A stretch of 64,000 bases of DNA from Nocardiopsis alborubida. Lineage in GTDB: Bacteria > Actinomycetota > Actinomycetes > Streptosporangiales > Streptosporangiaceae. Of the stretch, positions 33,315 through 41,921 are shown in pieces. Below the pieces are notes generated by a model. The model had not been told where the DNA came from. It saw only the letters and a list, made by a program, of their open reading frames with translations, and searched no databases. Where the stretch lies: NCBI RefSeq assembly GCF_012396365.1, contig NZ_JAAXPG010000007.1:124001-188000 (forward strand). Reading direction: 5' to 3'. Made by a program: the position numbers and the translations under genes. Numbering within the stretch: position 1 is the stretch's first letter; each line of letters starts with the position of its first letter.

Positions 33315-33375
33315 CCGGGACGGGTCCGCGCGGCGCGGGGGACGGAGCGCGCCGCGCCCTCGGGTCGCGCCGGTG

Positions 33376-33601
33376 TCAGGCGCTGGGCGGAAGAGCGGTT
33401 CCGGCGCCCCGCCGGCGCGGCCCGAGCAGATCGTGGTGCTCCCCGGGCAGGGTGGGCTCGCCCGCGCCCCGCGCGGTGAAACCGGCGTCCTCGATCATCT
33501 CCAGACCGGCCCGGCCCGCCTGCCCCTCGCTGGTGGGGTAGTCGCCCGGGAACACCGAGCCGGCGATGTGCGGCGCCAGCGGCTGGAGGGAGCGCGGGGA
33601 A
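33376..33601 (-). pseudogene. C-terminal remnant of an unrecognised protein
   Basis: About 75 codons in frame with strong GC3 bias, containing APHIAGSVFPGDYPTSEGQA and MIEDAGFTARGAGEPTLP, ending at TGA 33376-33378. No start codon with a ribosome site is seen and the upstream side runs directly into the TetR stop. It looks like the tail of a lost gene. It could also be a short real gene starting at an internal GTG. Confidence 0.35.
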
Positions 33602-34210
33602 CTACCGGCTGCGCGGGCTGGCGCCCCTCAGGAACTGCTCGACCGCGGTCTCGATCAGCCCGTCGAGCCTCTCCGCGTCGATCATGTTGCCGTTGACCAT
33701 CATCGCGATGCCCTGCACGGTCGCGTACAGGATGATCCCGATGCGCTCGGGGTCACCGGGTTCGAGCGCGCCGTGCTCCTGTCCCTCCTCGATCAGCTCG
33801 CTCACCTGCCCGAAGGCCGCCTCGGCCGCCTCGGCGATCCGGGTGGCTCCCGGCCGGTGTTTGCCGGAGTTCATCAGTTCGAGCAGTGCGGCGTTCTCGG
33901 TGGCGAAACGGGCGAAGGCCAGCACGGCTTTGTGCACCCGCACGTCGAACGCGTCCCCCGCCTCCGCCAGCACGGTGCGCAGCGCGCTGCCCAACTGGAC
34001 GAAACCCGCCTCGGCCAGTGCGTCGAGGAGCGCCTGCCGGTCGGCGAAGTGCCGCCGCGGCGCGGCGTGGCTCACGCCGATCTCCCTGGCCAGATCCCGG
34101 AGGGAGAGCTGGTCCGCTCCGTGCTCGCGCAGCTGGCGCTCGGCCGTGTCGAGGATCGCGCTGCGGAGGTTGCCGTGGTGGTAGGGGCGCTGCCCGGCGG
34201 GTTCGGTCAC
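33602..34210 (-). CDS. TetR-family repressor
   Basis: 202 residues. The HTH spans residues 15-60 (QLSLRDLAREIGVSHAAPRRHFADRQALL), typical of the branch beginning PYHHGNLRSAIL. GTG 34210 is preferred: TAGGGT on the minus strand ends 7 nt upstream, suggesting a leaderless transcript; GTG 34219 is an alternative. It is divergent from an SDR/SnoaL operon whose -35 box lies inside the dyad, so it should repress that operon. Confidence 0.9.
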   Translation of the reverse strand: MTEPAGQRPYHHGNLRSAILDTAERQLREHGADQLSLRDLAREIGVSHAAPRRHFADRQALLDALAEAGFVQLGSALRTVLAEAGDAFDVRVHKAVLAFARFATENAALLELMNSGKHRPGATRIAEAAEAAFGQVSELIEEGQEHGALEPGDPERIGIILYATVQGIAMMVNGNMIDAERLDGLIETAVEQFLRGASPRSR

Positions 34211-34228
34211 GTCCGCCACCCTAACACG

Positions 34229-34268
34229 TGATGTTTGCATTGACATCATTGTTTGCAGTGGCTACATT
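34229..34268 (+). promoter_or_regulatory. sigma-70 promoter with TetR operator (SDR operon)
   Basis: Near-consensus promoter TTGACA (34240-34245), 17-bp spacer, TACATT (34263-34268), ending 7 nt before ATG 34276. A dyad TGATGT-N8-ACATCA (34229-34248) covers the -35, so a bound repressor would exclude RNA polymerase. Confidence 0.75.
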
Positions 34269-34275
34269 CGGGGCC

Positions 34276-35172
34276 ATGCCAGCGTTCTCCCTCGCAGACG
34301 TCCCTTCCATGGCCGGTCGCACCGTCGTCGTCACCGGCGCGAACAGCGGCATCGGGCGCGTGACCGCTCGCGTCCTCGCCGAGCGGGGTGCGCGGACCCT
34401 GCTCGCCGTCCGCGACCCCGACAAGGGCCGCGCCGCCGCCGCGACGATGACCGGGGACGTCGAGGTCCGTGGGCTCGACCTCGCCGACCTGTCCTCGGTC
34501 CGGGCGTTCGCGCGGCAGCTCACCGAACCCGTTGACCTGCTCGTCAACAACGCCGGTCTGTCACTCCCGCCGATGTCCCGCACCGCCGACGGTTTCGAGT
34601 CGCAGTTCGGGACCAACCACCTCGGCCACTTCGCACTCACGAACCTGCTCCTGCCGCGGATTCGGGAGAGGGTCGTCACGGTGGCCTCGCTCGCGCACCT
34701 GATCGGCTCGATCGACTTCGCCGACCCCAACTGGGAGCGCAAGCCCTATCGGGAGTATCCGGCCTACGGGCAGTCCAAGCTCGCCAACCTCCTGTTCGCC
34801 TCCGAGCTCCAACGGCGCCTGGACGGGGCCGGTTCCCCCGTGATCTCGACAGCCGCGCATCCCGGAATCTCGGCCACGAACCTGATGAGGCCCGAGGGGC
34901 GGAAACCGTGGCTGCGGGCGAGCCAGGCGCTGATCGGCCTGGTCACGCAGAGCGCGGAACACGGCGCCCTGCCGACGCTCTACGCCGCCACGGCGGACGT
35001 CGCCGGTGACGGCTACGCCGGCCCCCGTCGCCTCATGGGGCTCCGAGGCGCGCCGAAGCTGGTCCGGCGCTCGGCGAAGGCGCGTGACGTCGATGCCGCG
35101 CGCCGACTGTGGGAGGTCTCCGAGGAGCTCACCGGAGTGGCCTTTCCGCTGAGGACACCTCGCGCTGCCTGA
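34276..35172 (+). CDS. short-chain dehydrogenase/reductase
   Basis: 298 residues. The cofactor site is VVVTGANSGIGRVTARVLAERG, NNAG is in LLVNNAGLSLPP, and the catalytic YxxxK is in PAYGQSKLANLL with the partner Ser in TVASLAHLIGS. It is of the retinol-dehydrogenase/WW-oxidoreductase-like branch, NAD(P)-dependent. Start ATG 34276 is fixed by the promoter. It is co-transcribed with a SnoaL-like protein 82 bp downstream and probably acts on an alcohol or ketone that also induces the TetR. Confidence 0.9.
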   Translation: MPAFSLADVPSMAGRTVVVTGANSGIGRVTARVLAERGARTLLAVRDPDKGRAAAATMTGDVEVRGLDLADLSSVRAFARQLTEPVDLLVNNAGLSLPPMSRTADGFESQFGTNHLGHFALTNLLLPRIRERVVTVASLAHLIGSIDFADPNWERKPYREYPAYGQSKLANLLFASELQRRLDGAGSPVISTAAHPGISATNLMRPEGRKPWLRASQALIGLVTQSAEHGALPTLYAATADVAGDGYAGPRRLMGLRGAPKLVRRSAKARDVDAARRLWEVSEELTGVAFPLRTPRAA

Positions 35173-35254
35173 AAACCCCTCCGGCTCCATGCGTTCGAGC
35201 GTTCACGCATCCCGCCGCCGTTGACATCGTCGCGGCCCAGTAAAGGAACATCCG

Positions 35255-35776
35255 ATGACACAGCCGCGAGAAACACAGCCGCACGGGACGCGGGCACACG
35301 AAAAGAGTCCGCACGACACCGAACTCCGGCGTCTTCTGGACCGAGCCGAGATCAGCGAGGTCCAGACCCGTTACGCCACCGGAACCGACTCCCGTGACTG
35401 GGAGCTGTTCCGCTCCTGCTTCACCGACGAGGTCGAGGTCGACTTCAGCCAGGGCTTCGGCCAACCGGTCACGCGCGTAACGGCCGACGAGTGGGTCGCT
35501 GGTACCGCGCCGCGGATGGAGTCCTTCAAGGCCACGCAGCACATGATCACGAACCACATGATCACCTTCGACGGCGACGACGACGCCACGTGTGTGGCCT
35601 ACGTGCGGGCGAGCCACCACCTGCCCAACGGTCTGGGCGACAGCGACCAGACGGTGTACGGGTACTACACGAACCGGTTCACCCGGACCCCGAACGGCTG
35701 GCGCATCGCCAAGGTCAAGCTGACGGCCCTGTGGATGACCGGGAACTTCGGCGTCTTGCGGTCCGCCCTCGCCTGA
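35255..35776 (+). CDS. SnoaL-like / NTF2-fold protein
   Basis: 173 residues. The SnoaL-4-type domain includes LDRAEISEVQTRYATGTDSRDWELFRSCFTDEVEVDF, then MITNHMITFDGDDDATCVAYVRASHH and a final GWRIAKVKLTALWMTGN. The fold is used by polyketide cyclases, dehydratases and isomerases acting on steroid or aromatic-like compounds. It follows the SDR in what appears to be a two-gene TetR-controlled operon. Confidence 0.87.
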   Translation: MTQPRETQPHGTRAHEKSPHDTELRRLLDRAEISEVQTRYATGTDSRDWELFRSCFTDEVEVDFSQGFGQPVTRVTADEWVAGTAPRMESFKATQHMITNHMITFDGDDDATCVAYVRASHHLPNGLGDSDQTVYGYYTNRFTRTPNGWRIAKVKLTALWMTGNFGVLRSALA

Positions 35777-35837
35777 GAGGACACCCCGTCAGAGGACAGG
35801 GCCTGACCTGGGCCTCGGGCCGTGCGGCGGGCGGGAC

Positions 35838-36449
35838 TCAGCTCCGCGGGGCGGACTCCCAGCGCGCGAGGCTCTCGCGGAACCCGTCGGCGGCGGTGAA
35901 CACGTGGCCGCCCATGCCCAGCGCCTCCGCCGCCCGGACGTTCTCCCCGCGGTCGTCGACGAAGAGGATCCGCCCGGGCTCCACGCCCAGGGCCTCCTGG
36001 CACCACCGGTAGGCGTCCGGTTCGGGCTTGGCGCGGCGGATGCGGCAGGAGAAGGCGCGCACGTGGAAGTTGCCGAGCCAGGGGTGGTGCGCCTCGTAGT
36101 GGGCGGCCAGTTCCTCGGGGATGTTGGACAGCAGCCCGAGGCGCCGACCGGAGGCCGCGAGCTCCTCGACCAGGGCGACCATGGTCTCGTCCACGGCGCT
36201 CCAGCTGGCGACGTCGGCCTCGACGAGCGCGGCGATCCGCTCCCCGTCGAAGCGCGCGCCCAGGTCGCCTCCCACGCCGCGCCAGTACTCGGCGGCGCTC
36301 ACGTCCGCGCGGTCGTAGGGCTGGCGCCGCGCCCAGTACGCCTCCCAGAAGGCCGGGGCGGGCGCGCCCGCGACCCGGACCAGCCGGTCCTTGCCCTCCT
36401 CGGACTGGTGGCGGGCCAGGACGCCGAACAGGTCGAAGAGCACGGTCAA
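35838..36449 (-). CDS. HAD-superfamily hydrolase
   Basis: 203 residues. Motif I is VLFDLFGVLA (nucleophile Asp), motif II is LGLLSNIP, the Lys motif is RRAKPEPDAYRWC and motif IV is ILFVDDRGENVRAA. It has an alpha-helical cap typical of HAD-IA phosphatases or dehalogenase-like enzymes. TTG 36449 is proposed because AGGAAGG lies 9 nt upstream and it gives the usual short N-terminus; GTG 36443 is possible. Substrate unknown. Confidence 0.82.
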   Translation of the reverse strand: MTVLFDLFGVLARHQSEEGKDRLVRVAGAPAPAFWEAYWARRQPYDRADVSAAEYWRGVGGDLGARFDGERIAALVEADVASWSAVDETMVALVEELAASGRRLGLLSNIPEELAAHYEAHHPWLGNFHVRAFSCRIRRAKPEPDAYRWCQEALGVEPGRILFVDDRGENVRAAEALGMGGHVFTAADGFRESLARWESAPRS

Positions 36450-36530
36450 CAGAACACACCTTCCTCGCGGCACCGTCGGGAACCCGTCCAGATCGTACGC
36501 GGTCGGCCGCCGTGTGACCGATACACGTTG

Positions 36531-36560
36531 TGGGCCAAACGATGGACATCTTTTGGCCCA
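36531..36560. promoter_or_regulatory. operator-like dyad before the sugar transporter
   Basis: TGGGCCAAA (36531-36539) and TTTGGCCCA (36552-36560), a perfect 9-bp dyad with a 12-bp spacer, weakly extended outward by ACG / GCGT. It lies 84 bp upstream of the transporter start and 82 bp from the divergent HAD gene, so either or both may be controlled. Confidence 0.55.
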
Positions 36561-36643
36561 TGGGCGTTTTGTCCGTGACCCTCGGCTCCCCGGCGTGTCC
36601 ACTCTGGGGACGACCAGTGTGCGACGGAGGAAGGACGAGGGAC

Positions 36644-38071
36644 GTGAGCGGAGCCAGACAGGCCGGGAACGAGTCGGTTCCGGAGGGGGAGGCCAACATC
36701 GTCCACGTGACGATGATCGCCGCGGCCGCGGCGATGGGAGGGTTCCTGTTCGGCTACGACAGCTCCGTCATCAACGGGGCGGTACCGGCCATCCAGGAAC
36801 GGTTCGGCGTGGGACCGGCCACGCTCGGCTTCACGGTCGCCTCCGCACTCCTGGGCTGCGTGGTGGGCGCCGCGGTCGCGGGCGCCCTGGCCGACCGCAT
36901 CGGCCGTATCCGCACCATGCAGATCGCCGGTGTGCTGTTCGCGATCAGCGCCATCGGCTCGGCGCTGCCCTTCAACGTGTGGGACCTGACCGCCTGGCGG
37001 ATCCTGGGCGGTGTCGCCATCGGCCTGGCCTCGGTGATCGCCCCGACCTACATCGCCGAGGTCTCGCCCGCCGCCTACCGGGGCCGCCTCGCGTCGTTGC
37101 AGCAGCTGGCCATCGTGCTGGGCATCGCCGCCTCGCAGCTGGTCAACTACGGCATCGCCCAGATCGCCGACGGCACCGCGAGCGGCATGCTGGGACCGGT
37201 CCAGGCCTGGCAGTGGATGCTGGGCATCGAGGTCCTGCCCGCCATGGTCTACCTGGGGCTGAGCCTGCTCATCCCCGAGTCGCCCCGCTACCTGGTGCGC
37301 GTGGGGCAGACGGATCGCGCCCGGCGCATCCTGGCCGACGTGGAGGGCGGCGGAACCGCGCGGGTGGACAAGCGCATCGGGGAGATCCGTGAGGCGCTGG
37401 GTTCGGAGGTCCGGACCAGGCTGAGCGACCTGACCGGCCGCTACGGTCTGCTGCCCATCGTGTGGATCGGTATGGCCGTCTCGGCGTTCCAGCAGCTGGT
37501 CGGGATCAACGTCATCTTCTACTACTCCAGTTCGCTGTGGCAGTCGGTGGGCGTGGACGAGTCGTCCTCGCTGCTGCTGAGCCTGTTCACCTCCATCGTG
37601 AACATCGTGGGTACGTTCGTGGCGATCCTGCTGGTGGACCGGGTGGGCCGCAAACCGCTGCTGTTGGTGGGCTCGGCCGGGATGACGGTGGCGCTGGCGC
37701 TGGCCGCCTACGCCTTCAGCCACGCGGTGGTACAGGGCGAGGAGGTGACGCTGTCGTTCGGCTGGGGCGCGGTGGCCCTGGGCGCGGCCAGCCTGTTCGT
37801 GCTCTTCTTCGCGCTGTCGTGGGGCGTGGTCGTGTGGGTGCTGCTGGGGGAGATGTTCCCGCTGCGCATCCGCGCCGCGGCGATGGGTGTGGCCACCGCG
37901 ACCCAGTGGCTCACCAACTGGCTCATCACCGTGAGCTTCCCGAGCCTGCGTGACTGGAGCCTGAGCGGCACGTACCTGATGTACGCGCTCTTCGCGCTGG
38001 TGTCGTTCTTCTTCGTGTTGAGGTTCGTGAAGGAGACCCGCGGCAAGACCCTGGAGGAGATGCGGGGCTGA
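36644..38071 (+). CDS. sugar porter (MFS) family transporter
   Basis: 475 residues with 12 helices and sugar-porter signatures: GGFLFGYDSSVINGA in helix 1, GALADRIGRIRTMQ, IAEVSPAAYRGRLASLQQLAI, PESPRYLVRVG between helices 6 and 7, QQLVGINVIFYYSS in helix 7, DRVGRKPLLLVGS and GEMFPLRIRAAAMG. It is a proton-coupled importer of a monosaccharide or polyol. GTG 36644 follows GGAGGAAGGACGAGGGAC. It ends 4 bp before the convergent SHOCT gene. Confidence 0.92.
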   Translation: MSGARQAGNESVPEGEANIVHVTMIAAAAAMGGFLFGYDSSVINGAVPAIQERFGVGPATLGFTVASALLGCVVGAAVAGALADRIGRIRTMQIAGVLFAISAIGSALPFNVWDLTAWRILGGVAIGLASVIAPTYIAEVSPAAYRGRLASLQQLAIVLGIAASQLVNYGIAQIADGTASGMLGPVQAWQWMLGIEVLPAMVYLGLSLLIPESPRYLVRVGQTDRARRILADVEGGGTARVDKRIGEIREALGSEVRTRLSDLTGRYGLLPIVWIGMAVSAFQQLVGINVIFYYSSSLWQSVGVDESSSLLLSLFTSIVNIVGTFVAILLVDRVGRKPLLLVGSAGMTVALALAAYAFSHAVVQGEEVTLSFGWGAVALGAASLFVLFFALSWGVVVWVLLGEMFPLRIRAAAMGVATATQWLTNWLITVSFPSLRDWSLSGTYLMYALFALVSFFFVLRFVKETRGKTLEEMRG

Positions 38072-38075
38072 GGAC

Positions 38076-38324
38076 TCAGCGCTCCAGGTCGATCCTGCGC
38101 TGGAGGAACTCCTCGCGGTCGATCTGGCCGCGCGCGTATCTGAGCCGCAGCTCCTCCTCCGCCGCGTCCACCGCCTGCGGCGCGGGCGCGGCGGGGGACC
38201 GGCGCCCTCCCGGGCGGGTGGGGTCGGTACGGGCCGCGCCCGCCACGGACGCCACCGTGACGACGAAGAAGACGCCCAGCGCCACCATGATCACGGTGAC
38301 GACCGCTGCCATGACGTAGGTCAT
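38076..38324 (-). CDS. SHOCT-domain small membrane protein
   Basis: 82 residues. One N-terminal helix (VMAAVVTVIMVALGVFFVVTV) is followed by a Pro/Ala-rich linker and a C-terminal SHOCT motif (EELRLRYARGQIDREEFLQRRIDLE). ATG 38324 has GGGGAGCAGACG upstream. SHOCT tails mediate oligomerisation in many short membrane proteins; role here unknown. Confidence 0.85.
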   Translation of the reverse strand: MTYVMAAVVTVIMVALGVFFVVTVASVAGAARTDPTRPGGRRSPAAPAPQAVDAAEEELRLRYARGQIDREEFLQRRIDLER

Positions 38325-38477
38325 CGTCTGCTCCCCACTCCTGGAAGAACCGCTCTTCCCCTTTCTTGTGTACCCGTGTCGGGATCCCTTCTCCAGGGAT
38401 TCCTCGCGCCTGTGGACAACCAGCCCGCCCGGATCACCGTAATCTGGATTGTCGCGGTCCGGACGAAAAGGGTGGTT

Positions 38478-40541
38478 ATGCGCGTCCTCCTCGTGGACAA
38501 CCACGACTCATACACGTACAACCTCTTCCAGCTCCTGGCGCGCGTCATCGGCCGGACCCCGGCGGTGCTCACCCACGACGATCCCCGCTGGGACCGGCTC
38601 GACCCGGCGGACGTGGACGCCGTGGTCGTCTCACCGGGCCCGGGCCGCCCCCAGAACCCCCGTGACCTGGGCCGCGTCCCCGAACTCCTGTCCCACACCC
38701 GGCTGCCCGTCCTGGGAGTGTGCCTGGGCCACCAGGCCATCGCCCACCTGGCCGGGGCCGACGTGGTCTCGGCCCCCCAGCCCCGCCACGGCCACCTGTC
38801 CCGGATCCGGCACACCGGCGCGGGCCTGTTCGCGGGCCTGCCCCAGGACCTCACCGCCGTGCGCTACCACTCCCTGGCCGTTCCCGAGCCCCTGCCCGAG
38901 GCGTTGACGGCCACCGCCTGGGCCGAGGACGGCGTGGTCATGGGCCTGGAGCACCGCAGGCTGCCCCGCTGGGGCGTGCAGTTCCACCCCGAGTCGGTGG
39001 CCAGCGAGCACGGCGCCGAACTGGTCGCGAACTTCCTGGACCTGGCCCGCCCGCACACCGCCCTCCCGGGTGCGCACCCGAACCCGTCCCCGGGCCGGGA
39101 CGCGGCCGCCCGGGGCGGGGAAACCCCGACGACGGAGCACACCCAACGCCCCGACCCCGCCCCCGCGGCCGCCCCGACCGTCCGCACGCGCGAACTCCCC
39201 CTGGCCGTGGACACCGAGGCCGCCTTCGCCCGCCTGTACGGCGACGCCGAGTACGCGTTCTGGCTGGACAGCTCCCGCCCGGAGGGGCCCGCGCGCTTCT
39301 CCTTCCTCGGTGCGGCCACCGGCGAGGTGCTCACCTACCGCGTCGGCGGCCCCGTCACCGTGCGCGCCGCGGACGGCACCGAGCACCACGAGCCCGGCAG
39401 CGTCTTCGACGCCCTCGGCCGCCGCGTCCCCCGCCCCACACCCTCCGGTCTGCCCTTCGACTTCACCGGAGGGTACGTCGGCTACCTCGGCTACGAGCTC
39501 AAGGCCGACTGCGGCGGCGACAGCGCCCACACCTCGCCCGAACCCGACGCCGTGTGGCTGCGCTGCGACCGGTTCGTGGCCGTCGACCACCACGGGAACC
39601 GCACCTACGCGGTGTGCGCCGACGACCTCCCCGACGGCGACGCCTGGCTCGACGCGACCCTGGCCGCCCTCACCGACCTGCCACGGCTGCCCGCGCCCGC
39701 GCCCGCCGCTGCCCCGTCCGCCGACCTGGCACGCCTCCTGGAGCGCCCGCGCGAAGACTACGTCGCCGACGTCAAGGAGTGCCTGGCCGAGCTCACGGCC
39801 GGGGAGAGCTACGAGATCTGCCTGACCAACCGGGTCCGCCTGCCCCACGGCGGAGGAGACCTGGACTCCTACCGCCGCCTGCGCGCCGCCAGCCCCGCGC
39901 CCTACGCCGCCCTGCTGCGCCTGGGACCCACGAGCGTGCTCAGCGCCTCGCCCGAGCGCTTCCTGCGCGTGGACGGCGACCGCACAGCCGAGAGCCGCCC
40001 CATCAAGGGCACCGCGCCACGCCACAGCGACCCGGACGCCGACGCGCGCGCGGCCCGCGATCTGCGCACCGGCGCCAAGACCCGCGCCGAGAACCTCATG
40101 ATCGTCGACCTGCTCCGCAACGACCTGGGGCGGGTGTGCGAGGTCGGCAGCGTCGAGGTGCCCGCGTTCATGTACACCGAGTCCTACGCCACCGTGCACC
40201 AGTTGGTCTCCACCGTGCGGGGCACGCTGCGCCCGCGGGTGTCGGCCGTGGACGCGGTCCGCGCCTGCTTCCCGGGAGGGTCGATGACCGGCGCGCCCAA
40301 GGAGCGCACCATGCGCGTCCTCGACCGCCTGGAGACCTCCGCGCGCGGGATCTACTCCGGCGCGCTGGGCTACGTGTCCTCCTCCGGCGCGGCCGACCTC
40401 AGCATCGTCATCCGCACCGCGGTGCTCAGCGGCGGCGAGCTGACCATCGGCGCGGGCGGAGCGGTCGTGCTGGACTCCGACCCCGAGGAGGAGTACGAGG
40501 AGATGCTGCTCAAGGCCGACGTGCCCGCCCGCGCGCGCTGA
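38478..40541 (+). CDS. pabB: aminodeoxychorismate synthase, PabA-PabB fusion
   Basis: 687 residues joining both subunits. Residues 1-195 are the glutamine amidotransferase (Cys82 in GVCLGHQ, His in WGVQFHPES). A Pro/Ala linker follows, then residues 250-685 form the chorismate-binding domain with SPERFL, the PIKGTA lysine that marks PabB rather than TrpE, and GIYSGALGY. It makes 4-amino-4-deoxychorismate, the precursor of p-aminobenzoate. Fused forms occur in actinomycetes for folate or for antibiotic (chloramphenicol/candicidin-type) starter supply. No pabC or pathway cluster is adjacent, so folate use is more likely. Confidence 0.92.
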   Translation: MRVLLVDNHDSYTYNLFQLLARVIGRTPAVLTHDDPRWDRLDPADVDAVVVSPGPGRPQNPRDLGRVPELLSHTRLPVLGVCLGHQAIAHLAGADVVSAPQPRHGHLSRIRHTGAGLFAGLPQDLTAVRYHSLAVPEPLPEALTATAWAEDGVVMGLEHRRLPRWGVQFHPESVASEHGAELVANFLDLARPHTALPGAHPNPSPGRDAAARGGETPTTEHTQRPDPAPAAAPTVRTRELPLAVDTEAAFARLYGDAEYAFWLDSSRPEGPARFSFLGAATGEVLTYRVGGPVTVRAADGTEHHEPGSVFDALGRRVPRPTPSGLPFDFTGGYVGYLGYELKADCGGDSAHTSPEPDAVWLRCDRFVAVDHHGNRTYAVCADDLPDGDAWLDATLAALTDLPRLPAPAPAAAPSADLARLLERPREDYVADVKECLAELTAGESYEICLTNRVRLPHGGGDLDSYRRLRAASPAPYAALLRLGPTSVLSASPERFLRVDGDRTAESRPIKGTAPRHSDPDADARAARDLRTGAKTRAENLMIVDLLRNDLGRVCEVGSVEVPAFMYTESYATVHQLVSTVRGTLRPRVSAVDAVRACFPGGSMTGAPKERTMRVLDRLETSARGIYSGALGYVSSSGAADLSIVIRTAVLSGGELTIGAGGAVVLDSDPEEEYEEMLLKADVPARAR

Positions 40542-40605
40542 ACGGCCCCGTCAGGGGCGGAAAACCGCTTGCCGCGACCGGTTGCGGGGCAGCACGCTGA
40601 GCCCC

Positions 40606-41223
40606 ATGGACGTCCCCAAGCACCAGATCCGAGCGCTCCACACCGACACCACGGTCACCGTCTACCAGGCCTACGCCCCCTCCCTCGGGCTGCCCGCCGC
40701 GCGTGAGGGGCGCTTCCCCTCCGCCTGGAAGCGCGACCGCATGACCTGGATCAAGCCCTCGTTCCTGTGGGCAATGTATCGATGCGGGTGGGGGCTCAAG
40801 AAGGACCAGGAGACCGTGCTGGCGGTGGAGATCACCCGCGCGGGTTTCGCGTGGGCGCTGCGCAACGCGTGCTTGTCGCACCACACGCCCGCCGTCCATC
40901 CCGACCGGGACGCCTGGCGCGCGCGGCTGCGCGAGGCGCCGACCCGCGTGCAGTGGGACCCCGAGCGCGACCTGTACCTGACCCCGCTGGAACACCGCTC
41001 CCTGCAGCTGGGGCTGGCGGGCGAGGCCGCGCGACGCTACGCGGACGAGTGGATCGTCTCGATCACCGACGTCACCCCGCTCGCGCACCGGGTGCACACG
41101 CTGGTCCAGGAAGGGAACACGGTCGCGGCGACCCGGCTGCTGCCCGCCGAGCGCCCCTACCCGGTCGGGCCGGGGGAGTTGGACCACCTGCGCCCCGCCC
41201 GCGAACACGGCGCCGCGGTGTGA
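40606..41223 (+). CDS. DUF4291 protein
   Basis: 205 residues with the family's hallmark MTWIKPSFLWAMYRCGWG and conserved QVWDPERD-like VQWDPERDLYL plus RSLQLGLAG. The function of DUF4291 is unknown. It starts 64 bp after the PabAB gene on the same strand, possibly co-transcribed. Confidence 0.88.
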   Translation: MDVPKHQIRALHTDTTVTVYQAYAPSLGLPAAREGRFPSAWKRDRMTWIKPSFLWAMYRCGWGLKKDQETVLAVEITRAGFAWALRNACLSHHTPAVHPDRDAWRARLREAPTRVQWDPERDLYLTPLEHRSLQLGLAGEAARRYADEWIVSITDVTPLAHRVHTLVQEGNTVAATRLLPAERPYPVGPGELDHLRPAREHGAAV

Positions 41224-41282
41224 CCGGGGGCCACCTTGGTTACTGTCCCCGTAGTCGAACAGCTCAGACGGGTGGACGAGGT

Positions 41283-41678
41283 ATGTACGGAGCCGGGGGC
41301 GGGGCGGGAGAGGCGGTCCAGCGGGTGATCGAGGGGGAGCTGCGGCTGCTGGAGCCCCACGTGCGCGCCTCGCGCAGGCTCGCCGGGGAGCTGCTGGACC
41401 CCGAGTTCACCGAGGTGGGCAGGTCGGGCAGGCACTGGGACCGGGAGACGATGCTGGCCGAGCTGCCCGCCATGGACGGCCCGGACACGGGCGGGACGGG
41501 GCGGCGCCGGGTGCGGGTCACCGACATGGTGGGGCGGCTGCTAGCCCCGGACCTGGTACACCTGACCTACACCGCCGAGGCCGACGGGGGGCGGGTCCTG
41601 CGCAGCTCCCTGTGGCGCCGGAACGCGGACGGCGCGTGGCGGATGTACTACCACCAGGGCACGCCCGCGGCCTGCTGA
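41283..41678 (+). CDS. DUF4440/SnoaL-like small protein
   Basis: 131 residues with an NTF2-like fold: VIEGELRLLEPHVRASRRLAGELLDPEFTEVGRSGRHWDRETMLAEL and a C-terminal LRSSLWRRNADGAWRMYYHQGTP. These match DUF4440-type proteins of the RmuC-like putative enzyme class; activity unknown. ATG 41283 is preceded by GGACGAGG. Confidence 0.85.
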   Translation: MYGAGGGAGEAVQRVIEGELRLLEPHVRASRRLAGELLDPEFTEVGRSGRHWDRETMLAELPAMDGPDTGGTGRRRVRVTDMVGRLLAPDLVHLTYTAEADGGRVLRSSLWRRNADGAWRMYYHQGTPAAC

Positions 41679-41921
41679 CCAGCCTGACCGGGGTACTGAG
41701 GGGCTGACGCCTCGGGGGCGGGGCCGCCTCCCGGAGGCGTGTGCGGGCCGGTAGGCGCCCGGAAAATCCCGGCGGGGCGGTCGCGCGGAGCTGTACCATC
41801 GGGCGGCGCGTCCCGTGGCCGGGGGAACACCGTCCCCCGGCGGGCAGGACGCCGGCGCGGGGCGGGCGCCGCCCGCTGGCGCGCACCACATTCCCGCGCA
41901 CACGGAGCGAGGCGGTCAGAC

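Noticed and set aside
38478-40541. Anthranilate synthase (TrpE-TrpG fusion)
   Set aside because: The PIKGT lysine marks PabB-type enzymes; TrpE has Ala in this place. No trp genes or trp leader nearby.
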